Assembly (NCBI GenBank): GCA_003240855.1
Contig: QFNN01000002.1
Coordinates: 1 to 64,000 of the forward strand
Direction of reading: 5' to 3'
Source of the DNA: Sphingomonas sanxanigenens
GTDB taxonomy: Bacteria; Pseudomonadota; Alphaproteobacteria; Sphingomonadales; Sphingomonadaceae
Length of the DNA stretch: 64,000 nucleotides
The notes beneath the pieces were generated by a model. The model saw only the letters and a program-made list of their open reading frames with translations, did not search any database and was not told the origin of the DNA. Shown here one piece after another: positions 34,142-43,138 of the stretch. How positions within the stretch are numbered: the first letter of the stretch is position 1; each line of letters starts with the position of its first letter. The position numbers and the translations under genes are program-made.

Positions 34142-35005
34142 ATGTTTCCGGTAATCGGCCTTGTCGTCCTCCTGGGCATGGTATTCGGCGGCTTCGTTTT
34201 CACCGGCGGCGCGCTTGGCCCGGTAATGGAAGCCATCCCGCACGAAATGCTGATCATCGGCGGCGCGGCCGTGGGCGCGCTCATCATCGGCAATTCGATG
34301 AAAGAGCTGAAGGCGCTGGGCGGCGGCATCGGCAAGGTATTCAAGGGCCCCAGCTACAAGAAGCAGGATTTCCTCGACGCGATCTTCCTCGTCTCGCGGC
34401 TGATGAAGCTGCTGCGCACCGATGGCCCCGTCGCGCTCGAACCGCATGTCGAGGATCCCGCGAACAGCCCGATCTTTCAGGAATATCCGCGCCTGATGAA
34501 GGACAAGTCGCTGATCCACCTGATCAGCGATACGCTGCGCCTCGTCGTCGTCTCGTCGGGCACGCTTGACGTCAACGCGGTCGAGGAAGTCGTCGACAAC
34601 AGCATCAAGACGCACCACCACGCAGTGATGGGGCCGGTGACGACGCTCCAGTCGCTGTCGGACGGCCTGCCTGCGCTGGGCATCGTCGCGGCGGTGCTCG
34701 GCGTCGTCAAGACGATGGGCTCGATCGACAAGCCGCCCTCGATCCTTGGCGCGATGATCGGCTCGGCGCTGGTCGGCACCTTCCTGGGCGTGCTCCTGGC
34801 CTATGGCATCGTCGGCCCGCTCGCCACACGCCTGAAGCAGGTTCTGGATGCCGACACTGCGATCTATCACACGGTCAAGCAGATCATCATCGCATCGCTT
34901 CACGGCCACCCGCAGCCGCTGGTGATCGAGGCGGCGCGTTCGGGCATCGAGCATGACAAGCAGCCGAGCTTCGCCGAAGTGTTCGACGGCCTGAGAGGTC
35001 GCTGA
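34142..35005 (+). CDS. motA: Flagellar motor stator protein MotA
   Basis: The 287-residue protein has four membrane helices. The first reads FPVIGLVVLLGMVFGGFVFT, and the signature GIVAAVLGVVKTMGSIDKPP is followed by LGAMIGSALVGTFLGVLLAY. It forms the channel that couples ion flow to rotation against FliG. It belongs to the alphaproteobacterial/enterobacterial MotA branch (long cytoplasmic loop, residues about 55-165). It is three bases upstream of motB. It is distinct from the shorter PomA-like gene at 23976. Confidence 0.96.
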   Translation: MFPVIGLVVLLGMVFGGFVFTGGALGPVMEAIPHEMLIIGGAAVGALIIGNSMKELKALGGGIGKVFKGPSYKKQDFLDAIFLVSRLMKLLRTDGPVALEPHVEDPANSPIFQEYPRLMKDKSLIHLISDTLRLVVVSSGTLDVNAVEEVVDNSIKTHHHAVMGPVTTLQSLSDGLPALGIVAAVLGVVKTMGSIDKPPSILGAMIGSALVGTFLGVLLAYGIVGPLATRLKQVLDADTAIYHTVKQIIIASLHGHPQPLVIEAARSGIEHDKQPSFAEVFDGLRGR

Positions 35006-35008
35006 GCC

Positions 35009-35896
35009 ATGGCGTCCAAGGCCAAGCCGGGGTCGAACGAGCCGCCCAAGATCATCGTGGTCAAGAAGATCGTCAGCGACGAGCATGACGGCCATCATGG
35101 CGGCGCCTGGAAGGTCGCCTATGCCGACTTCGTGACGGCGATGATGGCCTTCTTCCTGCTGATGTGGCTGCTGGGCGCAACGACCGAGAAGCAGCGCAAG
35201 GCGCTGGCCGACTATTTTTCGCCCACGCTTGTGGAGTTCAAGCAGAACAGCGCTGGATCGAACGGGCTGCTCGGCGGCTCATCGCTCGTCGATGCCGACA
35301 ATTATCCGCACAAGGCGGCGCAGACCGGATCGCGCCAGTTGACCGTGCCGCTGAGCGCGGTCGGCGGAATCGACGTCGGCACCGGATCGTCAGGATCGCT
35401 CAAGACCCAGGAAGAGGATCGCGCGGCCTTCAACAAGCTGGCCAAGGCGCTGCGCGCGACCATGACCAGCCGCCCCGACTTCCGCCAGATCGCCAAGAAC
35501 GTGACCTTTACGCAGACGCGCGAAGGGCTGCGTATCGATCTGATCGACGACGCCGATTTCTCGATGTTCGCGCTCAGCACCACCGCGCTCGAACCGCGCG
35601 CTGCGTCGTTGATCGACCAGATCGCCGAAATGGTGAAGCCAATGTCGAACCACCTCACGATCCGCGGCCACACAGACAGCGTACCCTATGGCAATCCGGC
35701 GGCGATGAACAACTGGATGCTGTCGAGCGGGCGTGCGGAAGCGACGCGACGGCGGCTGCACAATGCCGGCGTGCCCGACATACGCTTCGAGCGCATCGAG
35801 GGCGTGGCGGACCGCGAGCCCTATGTCCCCAAGGACGCCAACGATCCGCGCAACCGGCGCGTCTCGATCACGCTGCTCTACCGCCGGTTCGGTTAG
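35009..35896 (+). CDS. motB: Flagellar motor stator protein MotB
   Basis: The 295-residue protein has an N-terminal membrane helix with the ion-binding Asp40 in WKVAYADFVTAMMAFFLLMW. A linker follows, then an OmpA-like peptidoglycan-binding domain (about 200-290) with LTIRGHTDSVPYG and a final NRRVSITLLYRR. It anchors the stator to the cell wall. It lies directly after motA. All key residues of the family are present, unlike the shorter homologue at 23464. Confidence 0.96.
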   Translation: MASKAKPGSNEPPKIIVVKKIVSDEHDGHHGGAWKVAYADFVTAMMAFFLLMWLLGATTEKQRKALADYFSPTLVEFKQNSAGSNGLLGGSSLVDADNYPHKAAQTGSRQLTVPLSAVGGIDVGTGSSGSLKTQEEDRAAFNKLAKALRATMTSRPDFRQIAKNVTFTQTREGLRIDLIDDADFSMFALSTTALEPRAASLIDQIAEMVKPMSNHLTIRGHTDSVPYGNPAAMNNWMLSSGRAEATRRRLHNAGVPDIRFERIEGVADREPYVPKDANDPRNRRVSITLLYRRFG

Positions 35897-35930
35897 GCCA
35901 TCCGCCGAAGGGCGCCATGAATCCGCGCCG

Positions 35931-36935
35931 TTAAGCAGCCAGCCCGAACGCCTCGGCCACCAGTTCATAACTGCGGCGGCGCGGCGCGTGGGCAGGCAGG
36001 ATGTTGACGAGCATCATCTCGTCGGCCCCGTAAAGCGCCGCGACGTCCTCGATCCCGGCCTTGACCTTGCCGGGCGCGCCGATGATCGTGCGGCGGCGCG
36101 CGGGCGGCAGCGGATTATCGGCCAGCCAGGCCAGCGCTTCCTCCACGCCCGGCACCGGGATCAGCCGGCCACGCACCAGATGCGCGAACATCATTCGCGC
36201 CGGCGCGGCGAGCCGCTCGGCCTCCTCGTCGCTGTCGGCGGCGATCACCCAGCTCGCGACGGTCAGCCGGGGCGTGGCGAGGCGCGGCGAGGGCGTAAAG
36301 CTGTGGCGGTAGAGGCGCGCGAGCGGTTCTGCATCGGCATTGATGAAATCAGCGATGCAATAAGGCAGCCCCATCTCGCCGGCCCAGCGCGCGCTATCGG
36401 GCGAGGAACCAAGCATCCACACCTCTGGGCGGCCGCCGGTGGGCATCGTTTCCTGCAAGGCGTGAAACAGATGATCCTCAGGCATCGCGCCTTCGAGATA
36501 GGCGAGCAGTTCAGCGACATGATCGGGGAAGTCGGTGGCGGGGATATGGCGGCTGCGATCGCGCTGAAGCGCGAAGGCGGTGCGCTGGTCGCTGCCCGGC
36601 GCGCGACCAAGGCCGAGATCGATGCGCCCGGGCGCGAGCGCCGCCAGCATCGCGAAGGTCTCCGCGATCTTGAAAGGCGAATAATGCGGCAGCATGATCC
36701 CGCCGGAACCGACGCGGATGCGATCGGTGGCGAGCGCGATCGGGCCGATCAACGCCTCGGGCGCGACGCCGGCGAGCGCGGGCGAGGCATGATGTTCGGC
36801 CAGCCAGTAGCGCGTATAGCCAAGCCGGTCCGCAAGGCGGGCGAGATCGATGCTGTTGCGCAGCGCGTCGGTCGACGCGCCGCCGGCGGGAATCGGCGAC
36901 TGATCGAGCACCGAAAGGGCGAAGGGCTTGCTCAT
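35931..36935 (-). CDS. LLM class flavin-dependent oxidoreductase
   Basis: The 334-residue protein belongs to the bacterial luciferase-like monooxygenase fold, MsnO8-type subgroup. It begins FALSVLDQSPIPAGGA and contains YWLAEHHASPALAGVAPEAL and IMLPHYSPFKIAETFAMLAA. These enzymes use FMNH2 or F420; substrate is unknown. The ATG at 36935 was chosen because the family begins close to KPFxLSVLDxxP; longer in-frame starts lack similarity. It ends 34 bases from motB, convergent, and is not part of the flagellar regulon. Confidence 0.88.
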   Translation of the reverse strand: MSKPFALSVLDQSPIPAGGASTDALRNSIDLARLADRLGYTRYWLAEHHASPALAGVAPEALIGPIALATDRIRVGSGGIMLPHYSPFKIAETFAMLAALAPGRIDLGLGRAPGSDQRTAFALQRDRSRHIPATDFPDHVAELLAYLEGAMPEDHLFHALQETMPTGGRPEVWMLGSSPDSARWAGEMGLPYCIADFINADAEPLARLYRHSFTPSPRLATPRLTVASWVIAADSDEEAERLAAPARMMFAHLVRGRLIPVPGVEEALAWLADNPLPPARRRTIIGAPGKVKAGIEDVAALYGADEMMLVNILPAHAPRRRSYELVAEAFGLAA

Positions 36936-37054
36936 CGCCAGCCTAGATAGGAAGGCGCCGAGCGGGCGGAAGGCCGAAATAATCTTTCGTCCGTGCAATT
37001 TCGCCATCGATCTTGCCGATTTGTAAACCATGTCCGCCTAACCATCGCCCCGAC

Positions 37055-37261
37055 ATGGATCTGAGCTTTCATCTTTCCAGAGCGCTGACCACCGGCCGCG
37101 AGGGCGGCTGGAAGCCCGATTCGCGCGAGGAAGTGCTGCTGCGGCTGCTTCGCAAGCGCGCGGCGGCGCATCGCGCCGGGCTGATGGCGCAGGAACAGGC
37201 GTTGCGCGAGCAGATATTATGGTCGCTGCCGGTGATCGACCCCGAGAATCACGACGACTGA
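37055..37261 (+). CDS. Small conserved-looking hypothetical protein
   Basis: The 68-residue charged, helical protein starts MDLSFHLSRALTTGREGGW. The middle (REEVLLRLLRKRAAAHRAGL) is amphipathic. I do not recognise a family. No membrane segment or metal motif is seen. It lies between the divergent LLM oxidoreductase gene and the Atm1 exporter gene (55-base gap), so it could be co-transcribed with the exporter. Earlier in-frame starts add an atypical Pro/Cys-rich extension. Codon usage is like that of its neighbours. Confidence 0.55.
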   Translation: MDLSFHLSRALTTGREGGWKPDSREEVLLRLLRKRAAAHRAGLMAQEQALREQILWSLPVIDPENHDD

Positions 37262-37316
37262 TACGCCAGCCGGCGCGCCATTTGTCGCCGCGCGCGTCCA
37301 TCCCTAGATAAGGGCG

Positions 37317-39125
37317 ATGCCGCCGCAACGCCCCGCCCATACCGATTCAGAGACGAGCGCGGGCTGGGCCGTGTTCGGCCGCTTCCTGCCTTATCTTTGG
37401 CCCGCCGATGCGCCGGCGATCAGGATGCGGGTTGTCGCCGCGCTGATCCTGGTGCTGATCGCCAAAGCGACGACGCTGTTGATGCCCTTCGCCTACAAGG
37501 CGGCGATCGATCGCATGACGCCGGGGATGGAGCCGGGCGTCGCGATCGCCGTGGCGCTTGTCGTCTCCTATGCGGCCGCGCGTTTCGGCGGCGTATTGTT
37601 CGACAATCTGCGGAACGCGATCTTCGAGCGCGTCGGACAGGAAGCGACCGCGCGGCTCGCCACGCACGTATTCCGCCACCTCCACACATTGTCGCTGCGC
37701 TTTCACCTGGAACGCCGCACGGGCGCGGTCACCAAGGTGATCGAGCGCGGGACCAAGAGCATCGATACGATGCTCTACTTCCTGCTTTTCAACATCGCGC
37801 CGACGGTGATCGAGCTGACGGCGGTGACGATCATCTTCCAGGCCAAATTCGGTTTCGGGCTGGTGGCCGCGACGCTGGCGATGGTCGTCGCCTACATCGC
37901 CTTCACGCGCTTCGTGACCGACTGGCGGGCGAAGCTGCGCGAGGCGATGAACGAACTCGATACCGGCGCGGTGGCGAAAGCCGTCGATTCGCTGCTCAAC
38001 TATGAGACGGTCAAATATTTCAACGCCGAGGATCGCGAGGCGGAACGCTATGGCCGCGCGGTCAATCGCTATGCCGATGCGGCGGTGAAGAACGAAACCT
38101 CGCTTGCCTGGCTTAATATCGGCCAGTCGCTGATCACCAACCTGATGATGGCCGGCGCGATGGGCTATACCGTCTGGGGCTGGTCCAAGGGCTGGTTCAC
38201 GACCGGCGACGTGGTGCTGGTCAACACGCTGCTGGCCCAGCTTTTCCGGCCGCTCGACATGCTCGGCATGGTCTATCGCACGATCCGTCAGGGGTTGATC
38301 GACATGACCGCGATGTTCGACCTGATCGACACTGGGGCCGAGGTGCTCGACGCATCCGACGCACGGCCGCTGAAGATCGCGCAGGGCGCCGTCAGTTTCG
38401 AGGACGTCCGTTTCGGCTATGACCCCGAGCGCGAGATATTGAAGGGGGTGAGCTTCACCATCCCGGCGGGCGGGACGCTGGCGGTGGTCGGTCCCTCGGG
38501 CGCGGGGAAATCGACGATCGCGCGGCTGCTCTACCGTTTCTACGACGTGACGGGCGGCCGTATCCTGATCGACGGGCAGGATCTGCGGCAGGTGACGCAG
38601 GCGTCGTTGCGCGCGGCGATCGGCATCGTCCCGCAGGACACGGTGCTGTTCAACGACACGATCGGCTACAATATCGCCTATGGCCGCGCGGGGGCGAGCC
38701 ACGCCGAGATCGAGGCGGCGGCGCGCGGCGCGGCGATCGGCGACTTCGTCGAAAGCCTGCCCGACGGCTATGCGACGCGCGTCGGCGAACGCGGGCTGAA
38801 ACTGTCGGGCGGCGAGAAGCAGCGTGTGGCGATCGCGCGCACCCTGCTGAAAGATCCGCCGATTCTGATCCTCGACGAAGCGACCAGCGCGCTCGACAGC
38901 CGGACCGAGGCCGAGATTCAGGCGACGATCGAAGCCGTGGAGCGCGGGCGGACGACGATCGTCATCGCCCACCGCCTCTCGACCATTGCCGACGCTGACA
39001 TGATCATCGTGCTCGACGGCGGGCGCGTGGCGGAGCAGGGCAGGCATCAGGCGCTGCTCGCCAAGCACGGGCTCTACGCCGAGATGTGGGCGCGCCAGCA
39101 GGCCGAAGCAGACATGGCGGCCTGA
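37317..39125 (+). CDS. Atm1-type ABC half-transporter (heavy-metal/thiol conjugate exporter)
   Basis: The 602-residue protein is an ABC half-transporter. Six membrane helices span about 35-315. A C-terminal ATPase has Walker A GPSGAGKST, signature LSGGEKQRVAIAR and Walker B ILILDEATSALD. Family features of bacterial Atm1 include LRNAIFERVGQEATARLATH and LNYETVKYFNAEDREAERYG. A structurally studied relative is NaAtm1 of Novosphingobium, which exports glutathione-bound metals. By inference it handles glutathione conjugates or metals. The homodimer acts in the inner membrane. Start at ATG 37317; an upstream gene for a small unknown protein is close. Confidence 0.9.
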   Translation: MPPQRPAHTDSETSAGWAVFGRFLPYLWPADAPAIRMRVVAALILVLIAKATTLLMPFAYKAAIDRMTPGMEPGVAIAVALVVSYAAARFGGVLFDNLRNAIFERVGQEATARLATHVFRHLHTLSLRFHLERRTGAVTKVIERGTKSIDTMLYFLLFNIAPTVIELTAVTIIFQAKFGFGLVAATLAMVVAYIAFTRFVTDWRAKLREAMNELDTGAVAKAVDSLLNYETVKYFNAEDREAERYGRAVNRYADAAVKNETSLAWLNIGQSLITNLMMAGAMGYTVWGWSKGWFTTGDVVLVNTLLAQLFRPLDMLGMVYRTIRQGLIDMTAMFDLIDTGAEVLDASDARPLKIAQGAVSFEDVRFGYDPEREILKGVSFTIPAGGTLAVVGPSGAGKSTIARLLYRFYDVTGGRILIDGQDLRQVTQASLRAAIGIVPQDTVLFNDTIGYNIAYGRAGASHAEIEAAARGAAIGDFVESLPDGYATRVGERGLKLSGGEKQRVAIARTLLKDPPILILDEATSALDSRTEAEIQATIEAVERGRTTIVIAHRLSTIADADMIIVLDGGRVAEQGRHQALLAKHGLYAEMWARQQAEADMAA

Positions 39126-39162
39126 GGCGCGACGCTCTCGACTTGGCGCACCGGGACTGGTT

Positions 39163-40947
39163 ATGGGCGGAGCCATGCCCCCAGCGCTTCCCGATATTCT
39201 ACGCTCGACATTCGGCTTTTCCGGCTTTCGCGGCGTCCAGGCGCAGGTGATCGATCGCGTGATGGCGCGGCAGGGCACGCTGGCGGTGATGCCGACCGGC
39301 GCGGGCAAGTCGCTCTGCTACCAACTGCCGGCGGTCGTGCTCGAAGGCACCTGCATCGTCGTATCGCCGCTGATCGCGCTGATGCACGATCAGTTGCGCG
39401 CGGCGACCGCGATCGGCATTCGCGCCGCGACGCTGACGTCGGTCGACGAGAATCGGGCCGAGACGATCGCGCGGCTGCGCGCGAGCGAGCTAGACCTGCT
39501 TTATGTCGCGCCCGAGCGCGCGTCCGGGGAAGGATTCCGCAACCTGCTGCGCGAAAGCCGCATTGCGCTGTTCGCGATCGACGAAGCGCATTGCGTATCC
39601 GAATGGGGGCATGATTTCCGCCCCGATTATCGCTTGCTCCGCCCGCTGCTCGACAGCTTTCCCGATGTGCCCCGGCTCGCGCTGACGGCGACTGCCGATG
39701 CGCACACGCGCGAGGACATACTCGTCCAGCTCGGCATCCCGCACGAAGGGCTGATCGTAGCGGGGTTTGACCGGCCCAATATCCGCTACGCGATCAGCCC
39801 CAAGCAGAATGTGACGCAGCAGATCGCCGATCTGATCGGCGAGACGGAGGGACCGGGCATCGTCTATGCCCAGACGCGCGGGGCGACCGAGAAGCTGGCC
39901 GAGGCGCTGGGCAAGACCGGCCGGCCGGTGCGCGCCTATCATGCCGGGATGAGCCCGGAGATGCGCGCGCGCAACCAGGCCGATTTCGTAGCCTCCGAGG
40001 ATATGGTGATGGTCGCGACCGTCGCCTTCGGCATGGGGATCGACAAGCCTGACGTGCGCTTCGTCGCGCATGCCGGGCTACCCAAGTCGATCGAGGCCTA
40101 TTATCAGGAGACGGGCCGCGCCGGGCGCGACGGCGATCCGTCCGTCGCGCATCTTTTCTGGGGCGCCGATGATTTCGCGCGCGCGCGCCAGCGGATCGGC
40201 GAGGTCGATGCGCAGCGGCAGGCGGGCGAGCGGGCGCGGCTCAACGCGCTGGGCGCGCTGGTCGAGACCGCAGGATGCCGGCGGCGCATCCTCCTCGCCC
40301 ATTTCGGCGAGACGCCGCCCGAAAGCTGCGGCAATTGCGATAATTGCCTCAATCCGCCGGCGGCGATCGACGCGACGGAGACGGCGCGCAAATATCTGTC
40401 GGCCGTATTCCGAACCGGGCAGATGTTCGGCCAGGGCTATATCGAGGGCATCCTCACCGGCCAGTCGAGCGAGCGCAGCCTGATGAACGGGCATGAGGGG
40501 CTTTCGGTCTTTGGAATCGTCGACGGCGAGGAAGCGGCGCTGCTCAAGCCCGTGGCGCGCGCGCTGCTGCTGCGCGACGCGCTGCGCGCCAACGAGCATG
40601 GCGGGCTGGAGTTCGGCCCCGGCGCGCGCGCGCTGCTCAAGGGCGAAGCGCGATTGTCGCTGGTCGTGCCGCCAAAACGCGAGCGGAAGCGGCGACGAAG
40701 CGGAAGCGGCGACGAAGCCAACCCCCTTGGCGATCCGCTGTTCGAGGCGCTGCGGGCGCGGCGGCGCGAACTTGCGGCGGAGGCCGGCGTCCCCCCCTAT
40801 GTGATCTTCCACGATGCGACCTTGCGCGAAATGGCCGCCGAGCGCCCGGCGAGCCTGGCGGCGCTGGGCCGCCTTTCGGGCATCGGCGAACGCAAGCTGG
40901 CGGCGTATGGCGAGATGTTCCTGGACGTGATCCGCGCCGCCGCATGA
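39163..40947 (+). CDS. recQ: ATP-dependent DNA helicase RecQ
   Basis: The 594-residue protein has the SF2 helicase core with MPTGAGKS (Walker A), IDEAHCVSEWGHDF (DEAH and aromatic-rich loop) and QETGRAGRDG (motif VI). A zinc-binding set of cysteines (GNCDNC), an RQC wing and a C-terminal HRDC domain (about 520-594) follow. It unwinds DNA in RecF-pathway repair. The start could be 39163 or the ATG at 39175, as the RecQ N terminus is near PPALPDILRSTFGF. The link between RQC and HRDC contains a 17-base tandem duplication. Confidence 0.95.
   Translation: MGGAMPPALPDILRSTFGFSGFRGVQAQVIDRVMARQGTLAVMPTGAGKSLCYQLPAVVLEGTCIVVSPLIALMHDQLRAATAIGIRAATLTSVDENRAETIARLRASELDLLYVAPERASGEGFRNLLRESRIALFAIDEAHCVSEWGHDFRPDYRLLRPLLDSFPDVPRLALTATADAHTREDILVQLGIPHEGLIVAGFDRPNIRYAISPKQNVTQQIADLIGETEGPGIVYAQTRGATEKLAEALGKTGRPVRAYHAGMSPEMRARNQADFVASEDMVMVATVAFGMGIDKPDVRFVAHAGLPKSIEAYYQETGRAGRDGDPSVAHLFWGADDFARARQRIGEVDAQRQAGERARLNALGALVETAGCRRRILLAHFGETPPESCGNCDNCLNPPAAIDATETARKYLSAVFRTGQMFGQGYIEGILTGQSSERSLMNGHEGLSVFGIVDGEEAALLKPVARALLLRDALRANEHGGLEFGPGARALLKGEARLSLVVPPKRERKRRRSGSGDEANPLGDPLFEALRARRRELAAEAGVPPYVIFHDATLREMAAERPASLAALGRLSGIGERKLAAYGEMFLDVIRAAA
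40683..40716 (+). repeat. 17-base tandem duplication inside recQ
   Basis: The unit GCGGAAGCGGCGACGAA occurs twice head to tail (40683-40699 and 40700-40716). It encodes part of KRRRSGSGDEA in the linker before the HRDC domain. Since 17 is not a multiple of three, loss or gain of one unit would shift the reading frame and remove HRDC. Confidence 0.85.
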
Positions 40948-41049
40948 TCGGGGCGCATGATTGCGAAGGGCAGGGACATAATTTAAGGCCAAGGCTCATT
41001 TTGAACCACATCCTCCGGCTATGAAGCACGGAGAGGAGACAGGGCTGGC

Positions 41050-41475
41050 ATGTTTCGCCGGATCGACGAGCATATCTCGGTAACGCCGCAGATCACCGCC
41101 GACATGATCGATGCGATCAAGGCCGCAGGCTTTGTTGCGATCATCAACAACCGGCCCGACGAGGAAGAAGCCGGCCAGCCCGACGGAGCGGCTATCCGCG
41201 CCGCCGCCGAGGCCGCAGGGCTTGCCTATGCGGCGATCCCTGTCACCCATGCCGGCTTCAGCCATGCGCAGATCGACGCGATGAACGACGCGCTCGATGC
41301 GGCGGGCGGCCCGGTCCTCGCCTATTGCCGTTCGGGGACGCGATCCACTTATCTCTGGGCGTTGGCGAGGGCCAAGGCCGGGCACGACCCAGCGATAATC
41401 GCCGAGAGCGCCGCCGGGGCAGGATATGACATCGGCCCGATCCGGCCCATGATCGAGGCGCTGGCGGCCAGATGA
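41050..41475 (+). CDS. TIGR01244/DUF442-type phosphatase-fold protein
   Basis: The 141-residue protein begins MFRRIDEHISVTPQITADMI and contains the dual-specificity-phosphatase-like loop LAYCRSGTRSTYLWALA (CX5R). This family is annotated as sulfur transferase or beta-lactamase hydrolase-like protein, and its members are often linked to sulfide or cell-envelope genes. The true activity is not determined from sequence. It overlaps the next gene by four bases and forms a three-gene operon with a membrane protein and a hydroxylase family protein. Confidence 0.82.
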   Translation: MFRRIDEHISVTPQITADMIDAIKAAGFVAIINNRPDEEEAGQPDGAAIRAAAEAAGLAYAAIPVTHAGFSHAQIDAMNDALDAAGGPVLAYCRSGTRSTYLWALARAKAGHDPAIIAESAAGAGYDIGPIRPMIEALAAR

Positions 41476-41873
41476 GCGCGCTGACGGCGATCGGCACATT
41501 GGCCGCGATCGTCGGCGTTGCGGGAATGGCGAGACTGCTGGGGCTTGGCGGCGGTCGTATCGAGAATGAATCCGAAGCCGCGAGCATCGCTGCGCGGACG
41601 ATCGCCGGCTTCGCGCCGGAGCGCGCGTTGCTCGATCACGATGGGCAGGCGGCGTTGATCAGGGGCAAATCCGGCGAGCTTGTGGCGCTCAAGATGCACG
41701 GCGCCATGCCCGCCGCTCGCCAACTGACCCTGCCGCTGACCGCCACGATCGCCGGTTCGGCAGTGCGCGTGCCGACCGGCGACGCACGCTTCGGCGATGT
41801 GACATTCAAATGCCAAGACGCCGAAAAGGCGCGCGAACTGGCGAGGATGCTTGAGAGGAGCTTCGATGGGTGA
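41472..41873 (+). CDS. Hypothetical protein with N-terminal membrane segment
   Basis: The 133-residue protein has one hydrophobic N-terminal segment (ALTAIGTLAAIVGVAGMARL, about 3-22) and a soluble domain of mixed strands and helices with a single Cys. I do not recognise its family. It is coupled to both neighbours: four-base overlap with the phosphatase-fold gene and eight-base overlap with the hydroxylase gene. This suggests a shared task for the three. The soluble part may be a small beta-barrel, a guess from the alternating hydrophobic pattern. Confidence 0.7.
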   Translation: MSALTAIGTLAAIVGVAGMARLLGLGGGRIENESEAASIAARTIAGFAPERALLDHDGQAALIRGKSGELVALKMHGAMPAARQLTLPLTATIAGSAVRVPTGDARFGDVTFKCQDAEKARELARMLERSFDG

Positions 41874-42771
41874 GCTGCCGAGCCCGACCTTATACGCGAT
41901 TCCGGCGTTCATCGCGTTGCTGCTCGGCGAGATGTGGATCGCCCGGATGCGCGACCGGCGGCGGTTCTGCCCCAGGGATACGCTCACTTCGCTGATGCTG
42001 GGCTTCGGCAGTCAGATCGCGGGCGGGCTGACCGCCGGCATCGTCTTTCTGATTGCGGTCGAGGTCGGCCAGTTCGCGCCCTGGCGCATTCCCTATGCCT
42101 GGTGGGCCTGGCCGCTCTGCTTCCTGCTCGACGATCTCGCTTATTACGCCTTCCACCGATCGGCGCACCGCGTGCGCTGGTTCTGGGCGAGCCACGTCGT
42201 CCATCATTCGAGCCAGCATTATAATCTGGCGACCGCGCTGAGACAGACCTGGACGGGCTTTATCAGCCTGACCTTCATCTTCCGGCTGCCGCTATTCCTG
42301 CTGGGCTTCCCGCCGGCGATGGTCTTTTTCTGCGGCGGGCTCAACCTGGTCTATCAGTTCTGGATCCATACCGAGACGATCGGGCGGATGCCGCGCTGGT
42401 TCGAGGCGGTGATGAACACACCGTCGCAGCACCGTGTCCATCACGCCACCAACCCGCGCTACCTGGACCATAATTATGCCGGGGTGTTCGTGATATGGGA
42501 CCGCATGTTCGGCACCTTCATCGCCGAGCGCGACGAGGATCCGCCGCGCTATGGCATCGTCAAGGACCTTGGCAGCTTCAACCTTCTCTGGGCGGCGACG
42601 CACGAATGGATCGGCATCGCGCGTGACGTGAAAGCCGCGCCTGACTGGCGCGCGCGGATCAACTATATGATCAAGCCGCCAGGCTGGAGCCACGACAACA
42701 GCCGCGACACGTCCGAGACGATTCGCGCCAAATGGCGCGCGATGCAGACGGCCGCCGAACCCGGCGAATAG
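41866..42771 (+). CDS. Fatty acid hydroxylase / sterol desaturase family protein
   Basis: The 301-residue membrane protein carries the di-iron histidine motifs of this family: FHRSAHRVRW, SHVVHHSSQHYN and HRVHHATNPRYLDHNYAG. It has four hydrophobic segments. Members hydroxylate or desaturate lipids such as fatty acids or carotenoids; substrate here is unknown. The ATG at 41866 is preceded by GAGAGGAG and overlaps the upstream gene by eight bases. Its length is typical. Confidence 0.9.
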   Translation: MGELPSPTLYAIPAFIALLLGEMWIARMRDRRRFCPRDTLTSLMLGFGSQIAGGLTAGIVFLIAVEVGQFAPWRIPYAWWAWPLCFLLDDLAYYAFHRSAHRVRWFWASHVVHHSSQHYNLATALRQTWTGFISLTFIFRLPLFLLGFPPAMVFFCGGLNLVYQFWIHTETIGRMPRWFEAVMNTPSQHRVHHATNPRYLDHNYAGVFVIWDRMFGTFIAERDEDPPRYGIVKDLGSFNLLWAATHEWIGIARDVKAAPDWRARINYMIKPPGWSHDNSRDTSETIRAKWRAMQTAAEPGE

Positions 42772-42817
42772 CCCCTGCCTTCAGGGCGATCACGGACGTG
42801 CGGGGACAGGCCTACGC

Positions 42818-43021
42818 CTAATCCTCCTCAGCCTCGTCGTCGCCGTCATCATCATAAGCCTCATATTCATCCTCGAGGATTTCGTTGATCGTCTCGGCGA
42901 TCAGTTCGAGCTGCTCGGCGGTGGCGGTCAGTTCGGTCGTATCGCCTTCATCATCCTCGATCTGGATGCGATAGCCGTCCGCGTCCGGTTCGACCGTGAA
43001 GCGCGAGAATGCACCTGCCAT
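42818..43021 (-). CDS. Small acidic hypothetical protein
   Basis: The 67-residue protein ends in an Asp/Glu-rich tail (about 48-67, mostly D and E) and has a short beta-rich N-terminal half (FSRFTVEPDADGYRIQIEDD). Family not recognised. GGGAGAAACATC before the ATG is a good ribosome-binding site. It lies between the convergent hydroxylase gene and the amtB terminator, so it has its own transcript or receives read-through. It is not acidic enough overall to be noise and has normal codon usage. Confidence 0.65.
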   Translation of the reverse strand: MAGAFSRFTVEPDADGYRIQIEDDEGDTTELTATAEQLELIAETINEILEDEYEAYDDDGDDEAEED

Positions 43022-43081
43022 GATGTTTCTCCCTATCCGTCGCCGCCCGAACGCGCGGACGCCTCCGCTGCTCCCTGCTCC

Positions 43082-43115
43082 AAAAAAAATGGCCGGTGGG
43101 GATACCCACCGGCCA
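43082..43115 (-). terminator. Rho-independent terminator of glnK-amtB
   Basis: On the minus strand an 11-base stem (TGGCCGGTGGG paired with CCCACCGGCCA), with a four-base loop, is followed by a run of eight T. It lies 24 bases after the amtB stop. A textbook intrinsic terminator. Confidence 0.92.
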
Positions 43116-43138
43116 GTCGTCCGCAGGAGGAACCCCGT

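Noticed and set aside
37347..39308. Long open frame antisense to the Atm1 exporter
   Set aside because: It mirrors a complete ABC transporter with all its motifs.
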